Assembly: GCA_015680685.1 (NCBI GenBank)
Contig: MNCI01034978.1
Span: 450,699 to 514,698 of the forward strand
Direction: 5' to 3'
DNA: 64,000 bases
Origin: Gnetum montanum
Lineage: Eukaryota; Streptophyta; Gnetopsida; Gnetales; Gnetaceae
Part shown: one piece after another, positions 21,483 to 33,303 of the stretch
Position numbering within the stretch: position 1 is the stretch's first letter
Layout: the number at the start of each line of letters is the position of its first letter
Translations under genes and position numbers: made by a program
Notes under the pieces: generated by a model
The model's database searches: none
Seen by the model: the letters and a program-made list of their open reading frames with translations, nothing else
Told to the model about the DNA's origin: nothing

Positions 21483-24376
21483 ATGGCACCAAAAGGAAAG
21501 CACACGCAGGAAGCAAAACAATCCCAACCAAGGGAGAAATAGCCTAGAATGAGAAGAGGCTAAGAATAGCCCCAAGAAGAACCACCCACAACCCACACCA
21601 TAGGTCCTTTTAGGGAAGAGGCAAAAGTGGAATCTATCAAATAGATTTTAGAACCAACAGCAGCAATAGAACACTCCCATTGGGATGATGCTCCAACACA
21701 ACTAGCAAATCTTGAAGTGACCTTAATAGAGGCTTGCCTAAATTAGATTAAATTAAGAGAGTTCCAAATATCAATCCTCTAGAAGTTAAATTTTGGCCCT
21801 TTTGGAGCATGCACCAAGAGAAGTATAGGACCAACTTAAGGCCTCTCATATGTGGCCAATCATCACTTTCACTGGGGAGTTCTACATGGGAGAAACATTC
21901 CTATTCTACAACAATAGGTAGCTTGGAGAAATGATGAAAATCAAGGACATCTTAGTATCCTACTCAGCATAGGCCATTACTACAATGCTAGGGTTGCTTA
22001 AAGCAAGGTCAAATCTTACTAAAATTCCAATCTAGGAAGATCCAAGCATCAAGAAAGAATGGATGCAATGGTGTTATGGTGTCAACTATAAGGAGTTTGG
22101 TGTGCTCACATTGGTAAAGAGGATCCATTACAAGATTGCAACCTTCCACCTCAATCCCATGGTGAGGCCAAGCAAAATCACCATCTTTTCTACCTAAGCA
22201 TGTGCCACTCAGAGTGGGAGATTCCCAGTCAACCTTCCGTATCTATTCTACTTAGAGATGAAGAAGTGATTTAAAGAAAATGAACACAAAAGGAAGACAC
22301 TCCCCTTCCCACGCCTCAATAGGAAACTTTGTTGAAGGGGAGGGAGGAATAGACCATTACATCAACACAGTTAAAATTGTTCAAATCATCAACTAGGCAA
22401 AAAATGATGAAGGCTAAGACTCTTACCACAACTATCCAAAAAGAGAAGCAATGACCACCACTTCCACCTACCACTCAGACAATAGTGTCAAACATCACTG
22501 AACTACCCAATGGCTGTGTGAATACAAAGAATGGCTCTTGAGTGAACAACAGTAATAAGCATGCACAAGTGGTGGTGACTCATCTGTGTATAAACTAGCC
22601 ATAAGTCACCTTAATGAGATGGTTTGAACAATCAATTTGATGGATGAGGGTGGATCCATTTTCTTCGCCCAAAGAATGTAGCTACCTACGAGGTTAAATC
22701 TAAGTGCTAGAGAGGTCATAGTATCTCTTATAGAATAATCGACACTCCTAGAAATCTCTAGGAATGCTGTGACCTTCTCAATGCGCTTGGAGGAGGGTAA
22801 GGGAGCAACAATTCTGGTGATGTAGCATTAAGGGTAAGGAAATAATAGTAGAAGTAGTCATTGATAGGATTTCCGAAATGCTCAACACACTTGTAGCATC
22901 TACACCAAACATCCCTGCACTCAAAGATGTAGAGACATCTATAGGAACTATAAGTGGTAGAATACTTGCAACATAGCACGATGAATTGTTGTACTGATTG
23001 GTGGGAACCAGGCAATCACTTTCAGATCTCTTTGACCTTCCAAACAACATCATTACAACCCAGTCAAAGCTACTAGAGGCAAGGGGAAAAAACCATCATA
23101 TTTGAGGGGCAACTTGAAATAGCCAAGGAGTGGAACAAATGCTTGGCTATAGAAGTTGTTGAATTAAGGGCCCAAATTGTTGATCCTGCATTTCTTAACC
23201 TGGCACTAATAAGAGATGAGGCTATGAAACAAGTTCACACCAAGCTCAAACAGGTTGAGGGTGCAATGGAAATGGCGATGTTCTATAGATCCTTGGCAGA
23301 GGCCACACAACACAAGATTCAAAAGTCCTTGGATCAAACTTGCCAAAAGAATGTCCAGTTGACTATAGAAAATCATCATCTAAAAAATGTTGATGCACAC
23401 AAGCAATAGTTAACCAATTTTATCCATCAACAGTAGGAGAAATTGGCCAGAGCAAACACAAAATTAAGAAGATTAGCAATAGAGAATAGGAATCTCTCCA
23501 TGAAGGAGGTGCATACCCTTCACCAGAAAATTACAATTGAGGTAGCCACCTAGAAATTTGAAGCTCTCAAATTTGATAAAGTCAAGGACCATTACAAAGA
23601 GCAAGTTGGTCTACAGAAGGAAGTAAATGAAAAACATATACAATTAGCAAAGCCAAAAGAAAATGAAGTCCTCCAGCAACTCCAATAAGGCAAAGAAGTT
23701 TGGCAACCCATTGTTGATGGGATAGATGCCTACAAGAAGGCAAAAATCCACACAAAGGAGTTGCAAATCAAGGAGATGATGGAGTACATGGAGCTTGCCA
23801 ATCTTCATTAAGCAAATCTAGCCATGTTAACTATGAAAAATTACAGTTTGAATTAGAGAAATATGTGGCTAGCTCGTACTTATTATATGAGGCTAATTTC
23901 AAGCATCATAAGGACACCAAGGACAAGCTTGTAGTGGCTAATGCTAAATGCAAGGTTCTCAAGGAACACTTCATAGATCAGTGCTCAACTATCAAGAACT
24001 TGGCCAAGAGGATGAATGACTACAAGGAGTTGTAGAATGTAGTAAAAACGTTCAACATCAAACACAAACAATTTGTTGCCTAGTTCATCAATGTAAAGGA
24101 GATGTTCTCAATCATGCCCTGTCTGTGAGATGTCCCCATTTTAGATCACATTAGTGATGCCACATGGATTGTTAATGATCCCTAGAGCAAGGAGGAGAAA
24201 ATGAAGGCATTGCTTATGCCTTTTGCCTTCCACTAGAGGTTGTAGTTGCAATAAGACAACCACAGCCACCTCAACTACCACACGTGGCTGAAGCTAGTAA
24301 AGGACCTTTAGAGCCTCAAGAACCTCCATCGCTTGGTACTGTCTAATCTTCACCACCATCTTCACATCATTAGAGG
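21483..24376 (+). pseudogene. extra ORF downstream of pol in element A, coiled-coil rich, function unknown
   Basis: It begins at an ATG (MAPKGKHTQE) and runs about 2.9 kb in the sense of pol, with scattered stops and some frameshifts. The first third is globular with a recognisable block YKIATFHLNPMVRPSKIT (about 22130-22185). The second part, for example 23143-23409, is rich in Glu, Lys, Gln and Leu with coiled-coil-like spacing. The end is Pro/Gln-rich. I see no signal peptide or membrane segment, so a classical envelope is not supported. The same ORF, of similar length, is in element D (30400-33303). It occupies the env-like position known from Athila elements. I do not recognise a domain family. 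Confidence 0.7.
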
Positions 24377-24570
24377 ATGTGTTGTCCAAATTTTTATAGT
24401 CATGTCATCATGTTCAATTTTGTGTCATCAACATCATAATTTTTTGTAATTTGTTGATTCGTACACTTGGGCACTTAGTTTTTTCAAGTTCTTTTTTTTT
24501 GTTAAAAGTTAGTCAATAATCCCATACCTTTCCAATTTTGTCAAAAAACTTGAGGGCAAGTTTCCATTTA

Positions 24571-24582
24571 GTCATGGGGTTA
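24571..24582 (+). promoter_or_regulatory. polypurine tract of element A
   Basis: GTCATGGGGTTA sits directly before the TGATGAG start of the 3' LTR. It is one G shorter than the tract of element C. Confidence 0.8.
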
Positions 24583-24957
24583 TGATGAGTGTCAAAGTGT
24601 CACATTGATGGGCCCCATTGACGTGGCCTTGTCAATATGCCCCTGTCAATGGGGTCTTATTTACATGGTGTCACCCCGTTGATGGGGCCACATCGATGTA
24701 GTGTTTGCTACATTCATGGGGCCCCATTGATGTAGCCCTAGAGTAAAAACTATAAATATGAGGTCCCAATTGTGTTTATGGGCATCAAATTGATACTAGT
24801 AGTAGAGCTCTTATAGTTTTTATATTTAAAAGTTAGAATATTTTCCCGAGTGCTCATAGCAGTAGTCATTGAGTGTATAGGTCTTTTTTGAGCATTGTTG
24901 CACTTGAGCATGACAATGTGTACGATAATAAAGACTAGCTTCTTGATAAACCTTGCA
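24583..24957 (+). repeat. truncated 3' LTR of element A
   Basis: It begins TGATGAGTGTCAAAG. The U3 (about 24583-24750) is full of GGGGCC, CATTGATG and CAATGGGG words forming local palindromes. A TATA box (ACTATAAATATGAGG) is at about 24755 and AATAAAGA at about 24926-24933. The LTR stops after AAACCTTGCA near 24957, so nearly all of U5 and the CTCATCA end are missing. The sequence then changes to an oppositely oriented gag fragment. Confidence 0.85.
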
Positions 24958-24960
24958 TCA

Positions 24961-25512
24961 TTCTAGATAGTTTTAACCTCCTTCATCAAAGTCAAAGAGA
25001 GGACTTTCTTAATAAACCCAGATAATGGATCATGGATTGTAGGTTCATGTTGTGACCTCCTTCACTGAATTCAAAGAGAGGAATTTCTTCAAATGAAAAA
25101 CCCCTAGAGAAGGATTCTCCATCATCTTTGTGGTATGTTAGGTATGGAAAATCATTGAACCACTTCCCCTTCACAAATTTGTAGCATTGCTCTAGCTATC
25201 GATCCCTCAAACGTTGTGTTTTAGTGGGATGATAATCCCTGGCATCACTATCCTGCATAACATACTTAGCATGAAGTCCCTAGAGTCCCAAATGTAAAAG
25301 AGTTTGTTGGAGCATTGTAGGAACAGATTGATCAGGTAGTAACACAATGTTACCCTCCATGTCTCGCCATCACAATAATTCATCTTAGTGTAGTATGAAG
25401 GTGAAATTGGGTACATACTCATTAGGATGATCATATACCACTCTGTATTGTTAGAGCACCTATTGATGTAGTCAAACTTGGGCGGAGAATCACTTCTATG
25501 AGAAGAAGACAT
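24961..25512 (-). pseudogene. gag N-terminal fragment of a further relative (element H)
   Basis: ATG at 25512 (MSSSHRSDSP) followed by the family N-terminal domain. It is broken by stops and ends at about 24961, where it abuts the truncated LTR of A. Inside it an approximately 80-bp segment is duplicated in tandem (about 24972-25017 and 25053-25104, both containing ACCTCCTTCA and CAAAGAGAGGA). Everything downstream of the gag N-terminus is gone. Confidence 0.8.
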
Positions 25513-25654
25513 CTTATGTTAGAAAAACAAAAAACACAATGTGTTTCTTAAATTTTTTGTGATAATTTTAATGTATTATATTCCTCTAGGGTTTGTTCTA
25601 ATGATATTAAATAATTTTTCACTAAGTCATGGATAGCGCACATAACAAATAATA

Positions 25655-25674
25655 GGTCCCCAGCAATGACACTA
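25655..25674 (-). promoter_or_regulatory. decayed primer-binding site of element H
   Basis: Plus-strand text GGTCCCCAGCAATGACACTA aligns with the tRNA-Asp site of element C with several changes. It lies between the gag start and the LTR, as expected. Confidence 0.75.
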
Positions 25675-25675
25675 A

Positions 25676-26516
25676 TGATGAGCAATGAGGTATCCTACAC
25701 CCAACCATACAAATCACAACCTTTTACGCACGATCTAGTTGAATTTCCTAGACCTTAAGTTCTTAAGTACACTTGTTCTAGAATGTGAAATCTAATTGTG
25801 ACAATCATTGTCTTCTCAACTACACTTCTGGATCTTAATTACATGGTTAAGTGTAATTGAGGCACATGACTTTTATTATTTTGTATTTTATTTATCTACG
25901 ATTAACAACAAGTTGAAACTTAACTTATGAACCAATTTAACTAATCTAATTAGTAATAAATAACTAACTATCCTAACATAAGTATCTGGTCCCACTTTTC
26001 ATGCACATCCTGAACATGTATCACGCTACTTGATTACCAAACGTTAAGCGTTGTTGGAATTACCAAGAGTCATACACATGCTCAAAGTGATTGTACTTAT
26101 GTGCTTAATTAATTCTATTTAATCGATGGCTTACTTTAGCTTAATCATGTAGAAGCACTAAAGAAAATTACATAAAACATTAAATGCATGAATAAAATAT
26201 TTAAGCTAGCCAAGGTGCTGCAAGGTTTGATCAAGAAGCTCATCTTTATTGTTGCACACACTGTCGTGCTCAGGTACAATAATGCTCAAATAAAGATTCG
26301 TACACTCAATGACTCCTACTACGGGCAGTTTGGAAAATATTCTAACTCTGGAGAAAAGAAACTGCAAGAGCTCTACTATGTTATGAAAAAAACTATATGA
26401 AAACTATGTGCCCAACTGCTATATTTATAGGTCGACACATACCCTACAATATTGAATATCTGACATCGCATCTTGGAGCCCAATATCAGATACCAGACAT
26501 CATAGCTTCGATATCA
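25676..26516 (-). repeat. 5' LTR of element H, U3 end uncertain
   Basis: It begins TGATGAGCAATGAGG and carries AATAAAG motifs on both strands (about 26250 and 26290) and a TATA box (about 26422-26432). Beyond that is a U3 with AATATC/GATATC words. No CTCATCA end is present; the match fades at about 26516, where a chromovirus fragment begins. Confidence 0.78.
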
Positions 26517-26519
26517 GAG

Positions 26520-27541
26520 TACTACAAAATGCAATTCATCAAAGATATTAAATGAAAAGAATTTGTACAATTTTTTAGAACAAGATATATTTCAAAAGTA
26601 CATGTAGAATAAGAAAGATGGGAATACTTGCACCTATAACAAGGGTCCAAGAATGTGGCTGAATATGAATGTGAGTTTGTTAATTTAATGATGTATACAC
26701 TAAAAATCCCAAAATACATGAGAATCAAAAACTTTATTAATGTCTTGCATCCTTCAGCCTAAGAAAAAGTTAATTTTTTTGAGTTGGATAACTTATTAGT
26801 AGTTATTAATAGAGCTAAATTTGTGGAAGTTGAATTCATTAGGAAGAAGAAATTACTATCAATAAAATAGAAAGGAATTGATGCCATAGAAAAATCACAA
26901 AGAAAGGATAAATTTAACAACAAAAAGTTTGAGAAATCCATCATAGTATCTCAAAAATCTAGGTAGCAATTTAAAGTACCAAGAAGTCAAGAATCAAACA
27001 AAAAATGACTTAATGAGAGAAATCAAATGGGAATGATACAAAGTGAAGCATCAACTCTTAGAGGACCAAAGAAGGGTTTTTGGACATGTGAAGGAGCCCA
27101 TTTTCAAGCTTAATGCCCACAAACAAAGGCTCTTGAAGGAAAAGGATAAACATCTCTAGCCAATAGCCAACAAGCTTCTCACCAATTATATGCTACAACA
27201 AATGTTCTAGCAAGAGTGCAATATCAAACATCAGTTTAAGAAACAATGGATATAATTCATTCTTAGTTTGTTATGATTCTTTATAACAATGGATCAACAA
27301 ATTCATTTATATCATATTCTTTGGTTAAAAGATTAGGGTGTAAAATTCATCTTTTACATAAATGGGAAAAGTGGTATTAGCTTTAGGTGACCATAAAGTC
27401 TTTAAATGTTTTGTTCCTAGTTATGAGTTAAAAATCATGAATTAGCCTTATGTTATAAACTTCCTTGTTATGAATTTGGGATCATAGGATGTGGTTTTGG
27501 ATATGGACTTGTTGGTGAAAAATAAGGTAAAAATTGATTGT
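26520..27541 (+). pseudogene. chromovirus-type Ty3/gypsy gag-protease fragment
   Basis: The + strand translation shows the typical chromovirus gag pattern (NVAEYECEFVNL, about 26648-26685). A CCHC-like remnant lies near 27080-27110 (WTCEGAHFQA). The protease region has YNNGSTNSFIS (aspartate of DxGST changed to Asn, about 27278-27310), and a block near 27490-27535 resembles the GMDWL...IDC motif before RT. Stops are frequent. It is unrelated to the surrounding family, and neither its LTRs nor pol are visible. The relationship to Tekay/Del-like elements is inferred. Confidence 0.75.
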
Positions 27542-27544
27542 GGA

Positions 27545-29216
27545 TAGAATGGTTGATGATAGTGTTGAGGTTGGTACTAAGTCCCCCTAGGATGGTATGG
27601 TTGGTTGTGGGACTATCTATAATTACCTTGTGAGAGAGAAAATCTCTTGGGCATGTGCTTCTATACAAACTTTGGATTTAATGCACTTTCCCAATACTTA
27701 TTTAGATGCAACAAGACTGGGCAATGGCCCTTCTAATGTTCATATATGCAAATGTCACATCCATTATCTTCTTTTGTGGTTGAGTCTATAGCCTCACTTT
27801 TGTCAGCCATTTTTCTTATTTGCCAAAAAGTGTTCCTAGCTATTTCTTGGTTTTGTATCCTTTTTTTATTGTGATCACTTGGCTTGTTTTGCATGATCCT
27901 CTCCTCAACCGTCTTAATGAGAGTTGTGACATTTTCATATATCCATTTCGACATCCTATTAAACTTTGCTTTAAGTTCATCAATAGACTTTTGTATTAGC
28001 AAGGCTTGTTGTGGAATCACCTTATTCAGAGTGGTTTCTTTCTCCTTACCATGAATATGGACCTCCTTTGGTTAAAGAGTTAGGTCCCACTGATATTTCT
28101 CAACATTCTCCCATTTGCATATCTTTCCTTCTTCTTTTGTCAGACTCTCAATTAGCTCTTGAATCTCATGGTTTTGTAGCTCGTATGATTGACCTAGGGC
28201 ATACATTCCAAGGTTCTTCCTTGTTTCATTATGAATCCCATCTATGATGTAAAAAATTTGTCTTTCCTCAAAGAAACCATGAGCTAAGCATCTATTCAAT
28301 AGGGAATAATATCTATCTAAGGTCATATACAAGGTTCATGTTGTTCTTGCTTCCATCCTTGGATCTATCTCCTTAAGTTGGACACCCTCGCATAGGTTTG
28401 GTATTTCTCATTGAAGAGTTCTAGCATTGTGAACCATCATTAGATTGAATTTGGTTTTAACGCTCTATACCACACTTCGACTCTATCAATTAGTGTCCTA
28501 GGAAAGGGCTTAAGCTTTTGCCACCCACTTTCAATGTTGTAGATAGCACAAGCATCATGGAAGTCTTGTAAATGATGTTATGGATCTAAATCATAGCATC
28601 CTACAAATTTAGGAATATTATTCATATCAAGCCTGGGTAGGGGACTCTCTTTGCGATGCCTGCGAGATATCTTAAATGCCTCTATGATCTACATTAGGCT
28701 CCAAGTGGCCAATAAGGGTTCATCATCATCAAACAGGTTGTGATAAAAATTTCTATTTGGTTTATTGCGCCAATTTTATCTATGATCATGTTGATGATCA
28801 TGAGTGTTCCTACAAGTTCGATTTTTTTTTCTATTTTCACCCTTTAGTGGAGTCTTATCTCCATACCTATGTTCATCTTCATTAGAGCTAGACATTGAAA
28901 GGGGAGAGGAAGATGAAGGACTAGAAGGATTTCCATGGCTTCTATGGTGTTTCCCAAGGTTCTTTGATCTATCATTTCTTAGCTTTGAGGAGGTCTTAGG
29001 CCTTGAGGCCTTCCCTAGTCCATGACTTACTTCATCTCCTCTAGGATTTTCTATCTTAGGTGAATGTAGTCCTTGACTGTCATTAGGGTGGTCATGAACA
29101 TATGGAACCCCTGCATGAGGTTGATCACTCCAATTTTCTTCATCATATATCTCGTTATTTCTCTAATGAATTCTTTGACTATATAGTGCATTATCACTTC
29201 CTCGTGAAAGAGACAT
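27545..29216 (-). pseudogene. gag fragment of another family member (element G)
   Basis: ATG at about 29216 followed by a decayed gag: Ser-rich linker (about 28990-28850), gag domain (about 28640-28080), knuckle-like CDICIYEH (about 27735-27760), and the start of the Pro/Gln/Tyr-rich linker, which ends at about 27545 against the chromovirus fragment. Protease and everything beyond are missing. A very decayed primer-site-like stretch lies between its start and the LTR at 29286, so that LTR may have served both this gag and element D. Confidence 0.78.
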
Positions 29217-29285
29217 TGTTATTAACTTATGGTGTGTGCTATTTAATATTTTCTAAAGGATATATCGTTAATACCTTTACAGTGA

Positions 29286-30180
29286 TTAATGAGAGGTGAG
29301 GTACCCCTACGCCCAACCATACGAATCACAAGTGTTCACACACAATCTGGTCAAATTCCGCAAACATTATCATTTCTAGTGCACTAGCACTTTAGGAAGT
29401 AAATCTAGCCTTAAGGTCAATCATTGTCCTCCCAATCACACTTATGACATACATTGGTATGGTTAAGTGTAACTGATGCATCTGATTTTTATTATTTTGT
29501 ATTTTATATTTTGGTTGCTCGAAATGTAGGTAAAAGAAATTTGATTAACCAACCTAAATTAATTAATTAATTGCTATTGAACTAATCCTAACATAAGTAT
29601 CTATTCCCACTTTCTATACACATCTTGAACCCATGTATCCACTATTAGGTGACCAAACACTACGCTGCTGGGCGTACCAAGCGATAATGATATTGGGATT
29701 ACCAAGTGAATATGTGCTATGCTCGAAGCGGTCATACTTATGTATTTAATCTATCTAGCTTAATAATCTCATTAACTCAATTGTTGGAAAATCATTGCGA
29801 AATAATTAAGAATAATTAACAAATAATTGAAAACATTGAATACATAAATAAAAGAGCTAATCTATCCAATATATTGCAAGGTTTATCAAAAAGATCATCT
29901 TTATTGTCGCATACACTATCGTGCTCAAGTACAACAATGCTCAAATAAAGATCCATACACTCAATGACTCCTATTGCAGGCACTTAGGAAAAAATTCAAC
30001 TTTCGAATGGAAAAAATGCAAGAGCTTCACTACTGCTGAAATCTGGAATTCCATAAATGTGGCTGGTAGGTGCATATTTATAGGTAACGGATAGACACCA
30101 CATCGATGAGACTTTGTCAATGTAGGTCAAGATAAGTTGATAAGGCCTCATCAATGCAACCAACCAACGACAACTCATCA
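29286..30180 (-). repeat. 3' LTR of element D
   Basis: 895 bp, TAATGAG (mutated TGATGAG) to CTCATCA, followed by the tract ACCCCCACAACTG (polypurine on the - strand). It contains a hairpin with 9-bp arms ATCTTTATT/AATAAAGAT (29897-29952), a TATA box (about 30074-30084) and a U3 with GATGAGG and CTCATCAATG words. Confidence 0.87.
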
Positions 30181-30399
30181 TACCCCCACAACTGAATGAA
30201 AACTCATCCTCAAGTTCTTTTAGAAAATTGGGAAGGTATGGGATTATTGATTGACTTTTATTTTAACAAAACAAACTTCACTGACTTGACAAAAAATGGA
30301 GTGCTCAAGTGTCCAAATCAACACATTATAAAAATAGTGGTGTTCAAGACACAAAATTGAACACCATAACATAACTCTTTAAAAATTTGGACAACATGT

Positions 30400-33303
30400 T
30401 CCTTGATGATGTCAAGCTTGTTGGAGAAGATCAAATGATCCTAGGTGGTGGAGGTTTCTAATGCTCTCAGGAACCTTCACTAGCTTCATGCACTGGCAGT
30501 GGTTGAGGTGACTATAGTTGTCTTACTACTACTGGAACTTCAGGTGGAAGGTGGAAAGCATCTAGCAATGCTTTCATTTTCTCCTCCTTACTCTTGGAAT
30601 CATGCACTATCCACGTAGCTTCCCCAATGTGGGTTGGAATGGGCACATCCCAAGGACACGAGATCACTAAAAATAACTCTTTAACATTGACAAACCAAGC
30701 AACGAACTATTTATGTTCAATGTCAAATGCTCGCACTATGTTCTTTAGCTCCTAGTAGTCATTCATCCATCTAGCTAGGTCCTCGATGATGGATTGCTAA
30801 TCTATGAATCATCCTTTGAGGACTTCAAGTTTAGTGTTAGCAGTCTCAAGCTTCTTCTTGGTGTCCTTGTGGTGTTTGAACTTGGCCTCATATAATAGAT
30901 ATGAGCTAGCCCCTTGTTTCTCCAAATCTGACCATGGTTTTCTAGCTATTAGCATTACCAAGTTTGCATAACAAAGATTGGCTAACTCTATATACTCTAT
31001 CATCTCTTTGATTTGCAACTCTTTCAAGCAAATCTCTACTTTGTTGTAGGCATCAATCCTATCAAGGATGGGTTTCATCATCTCTCTTCATTAGTGAAGT
31101 TGCTAGAAGGCTTCATTTACTTTAGCCATCCAGATTTCTTTTTCATTAATTTCCTTTTGCAAGCCAACCTAGTGCCTGTAGTGATTTTTCACTTTCTTAA
31201 ACTTGAGAGCTTCACTCTTCCAAGTAGTGATTTTGATGGCAAACTTTTGCCACAAGGTGCGTACCTCCTCCATTGATAGATTTCAATTCTTCATGACCAA
31301 TTTTCTCAATTCAATGTTGACTCTGGTAAGCTACTCCTATTATTGATCACTGAATTCTTACATTTGATCTCTTTGAGCATCAACATTTCACAGGCGATGA
31401 TTTGCACAGCCAATGTTTCATTTTCTTGGCACATCTGATTTAAGTCTTTTTTTGATTGAATGCGTTTTAACTTCTACCATAGACTATTTGAAGATGGCCA
31501 TTACTACTTCTTACTCAACCTTTTTAAATCGTTCTTGAAGCTGTTTAATAGCTTCATCTCTTATCATTTCCAAGCTTAGGATTGTTTTCTCTACATGTTG
31601 GGCATGAAGTTCAACAACCTCCATGGCCAAGTGTTGATTTTTCTCTTGGGCTATTTTTAGTTGCCTCTTCAAAATGATGCATTTGCCTCTTACATTCAGT
31701 AGCTCTGATTGGGTTGCAGTGATGTTCTCTAAAAGATCAAAGATATCCAAAGTTGGTTGCCTAGTTTCTCCCAGTCATTCCAATAGTTTTTCATGTTGGG
31801 CTACATTTAATTTCTTACTGACCATGCCTATGGATGTCTACACATCTTGAAGTGTAGATATGTCTAGAAAAGACATTGTAGGTTCATTCAATGCTTTAGC
31901 CACATAGTCAGCTACCACTTCTTCCATTGTCTCCTATCCTTGGTGCTACATTACCAAGACAATTGCCTCTTCACATTCCTCCAACCTCACCAAGAAAGTG
32001 GTAACATTCCCAAAGATTTCTGGGAATAGATGATATCTTGCTAATTATACCATTACCTTCCAAGCATTGAGATCCAACCTCAAAGGCAGCTATGTTGTTT
32101 GGGCAAAGAAAATGGAACCACCCCTCTTCGTCTGGCTAACTATTTGGGCCACCTCATTAAAGTGACTCAATGGTGGTCGATACATAGATAGATCTACCCC
32201 ACTCATTCCTACTTACTACTCTTGTTTGCTCAAGAGCTACTCTCGGATTTGTTACAAATGCTCAAGGACTGCACTGGCCTCCAGTGTTGCCTCCTAAGTG
32301 GGTGGTGGTGGTAGTAGGTCCTCTTCTTGAATAGTTGATGGCGTTATTTCTTTCATGATTTCTACCCATGAGGCCAAGGAAGCATGCCTAAGAGTGTCAT
32401 TTGAATAGCGAACAATACCTATCCTCTTGCAAAGTTTTCTTATAAGGCATGGAAGGGTAGGGTCCTCCTTCTACGTTTGTTCTCCTTAAAGCATTTCCCA
32501 ATTTCCAAATAAATTCGCTATGGAAGGTTAAGAGAAAATTTCCCACTTAGAGCGATGCATGCCTGAGCAGAGAAAGTAGTTACCTTGTTTGGCCTCACTG
32601 TTGGATTAAGGTGATAGGCTGCAATCTTGAAATAAATTCTCTCTGCTGGTGTGAGTGCACAATACTCCTTACATTCTTCCCCATAACATTGCTGGGTCCA
32701 CTCCCTTTTTGCCTTAGGATTTCCTGTTGTTGATATCTTCACCACCTGTGTTTTTATGTCTAGCAACCCCAATGCTTGTGCAATGGCCTTTGCCAAGTAG
32801 GACACTTGAACATCCTTAATTTCTATAATGGACCTTGGCCTTTGACTGTTCCAGAAGAGATAGGTCTCTTCCATGTACCATTCCCCACTGGTCGTGATGA
32901 TTGACCATATGGGAGAGGTTTGCAATTGTGTTCTGACATCCTCTAGAAATTTTTCTAAAAATGGCCAAAATTTTATCTCTTGAAGAACTGATCTTTGGAT
33001 CTCTCGGGACTTGATGATGTCTAGGTAGGCTTGAGTCATGATGACCTTGAGCCTAGGCACAGGTCTAGGCACTTCTCCTCATTGAGATTTTTCTATAGGC
33101 ACTTCTTTTTCTAGAATCTACCAAACAGATTCCACTTCAGGATCCTCCTGAAGAGGTCTTGTTGCATGGGTCACCTCTTGTTGTTCTTGACCTTATTCCT
33201 GCTAGCCCCTTCCAGCTCTAGGTCATTTCTCCTATGGTTATGAGGGTTCTACTTCCTGTAGGTGCTTTTGTTTGGGTGTTATCTGCTATCACAATAGAAC
33301 CAT
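30400..33303 (-). pseudogene. extra ORF of element D, coiled-coil rich, function unknown
   Basis: It starts at an ATG at 33303 and has about the same length as the counterpart in element A. The globular part is readable at 33072-32518 (184 codons open; motifs EIKFWPFLEKF, YMEETYLFW, YHLNPTVRPNK). The coiled-coil part is readable at 31750-31511 and 31081-30809 (Glu/Lys/Leu-rich). The end is Pro-rich. In-frame stops are mostly TAG, TGA and TAA where A or the neighbouring codon pattern suggests Gln, Arg or Trp. No signal peptide or membrane segment is visible. It is in the same orientation as pol and absent from E. Confidence 0.7.

Larger units (their letters stand above)
1..24957 (+). mobile_element. 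Element A: Athila/Tat-like Ty3/gypsy LTR retrotransposon, autonomous layout, decayed, left end outside window
   Basis: The + strand reads gag C-terminus and protease (1-1237), then after a nested insertion protease tail, RT, RNase H and integrase (16025-19390), a noncoding stretch, an extra ORF (21483-24376), a polypurine tract and the start of a 3' LTR. The two halves rejoin in frame of homology across element B, which sits between two copies of ATTAT (1233-1237 and 16020-16024). All coding parts carry stops and frameshifts, so this copy is dead. The 5' LTR and the gag N-terminus lie to the left of the window. The lineage call rests on the GIDFMG integrase motif, the gag type and the family's tRNA-Asp primer site. 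Confidence 0.9.

Noticed and set aside
21483-24376. Calling the extra ORF an envelope gene
   Set aside because: The position fits, but neither copy shows a visible signal peptide, membrane anchor or cleavage site; the sequence is dominated by coiled coil.
26520-27541. Treating this as part of the surrounding Athila/Tat family
   Set aside because: The gag pattern, the DxGST-type protease site and the block before RT fit chromoviruses, and the strand is opposite to the neighbouring gag fragments.
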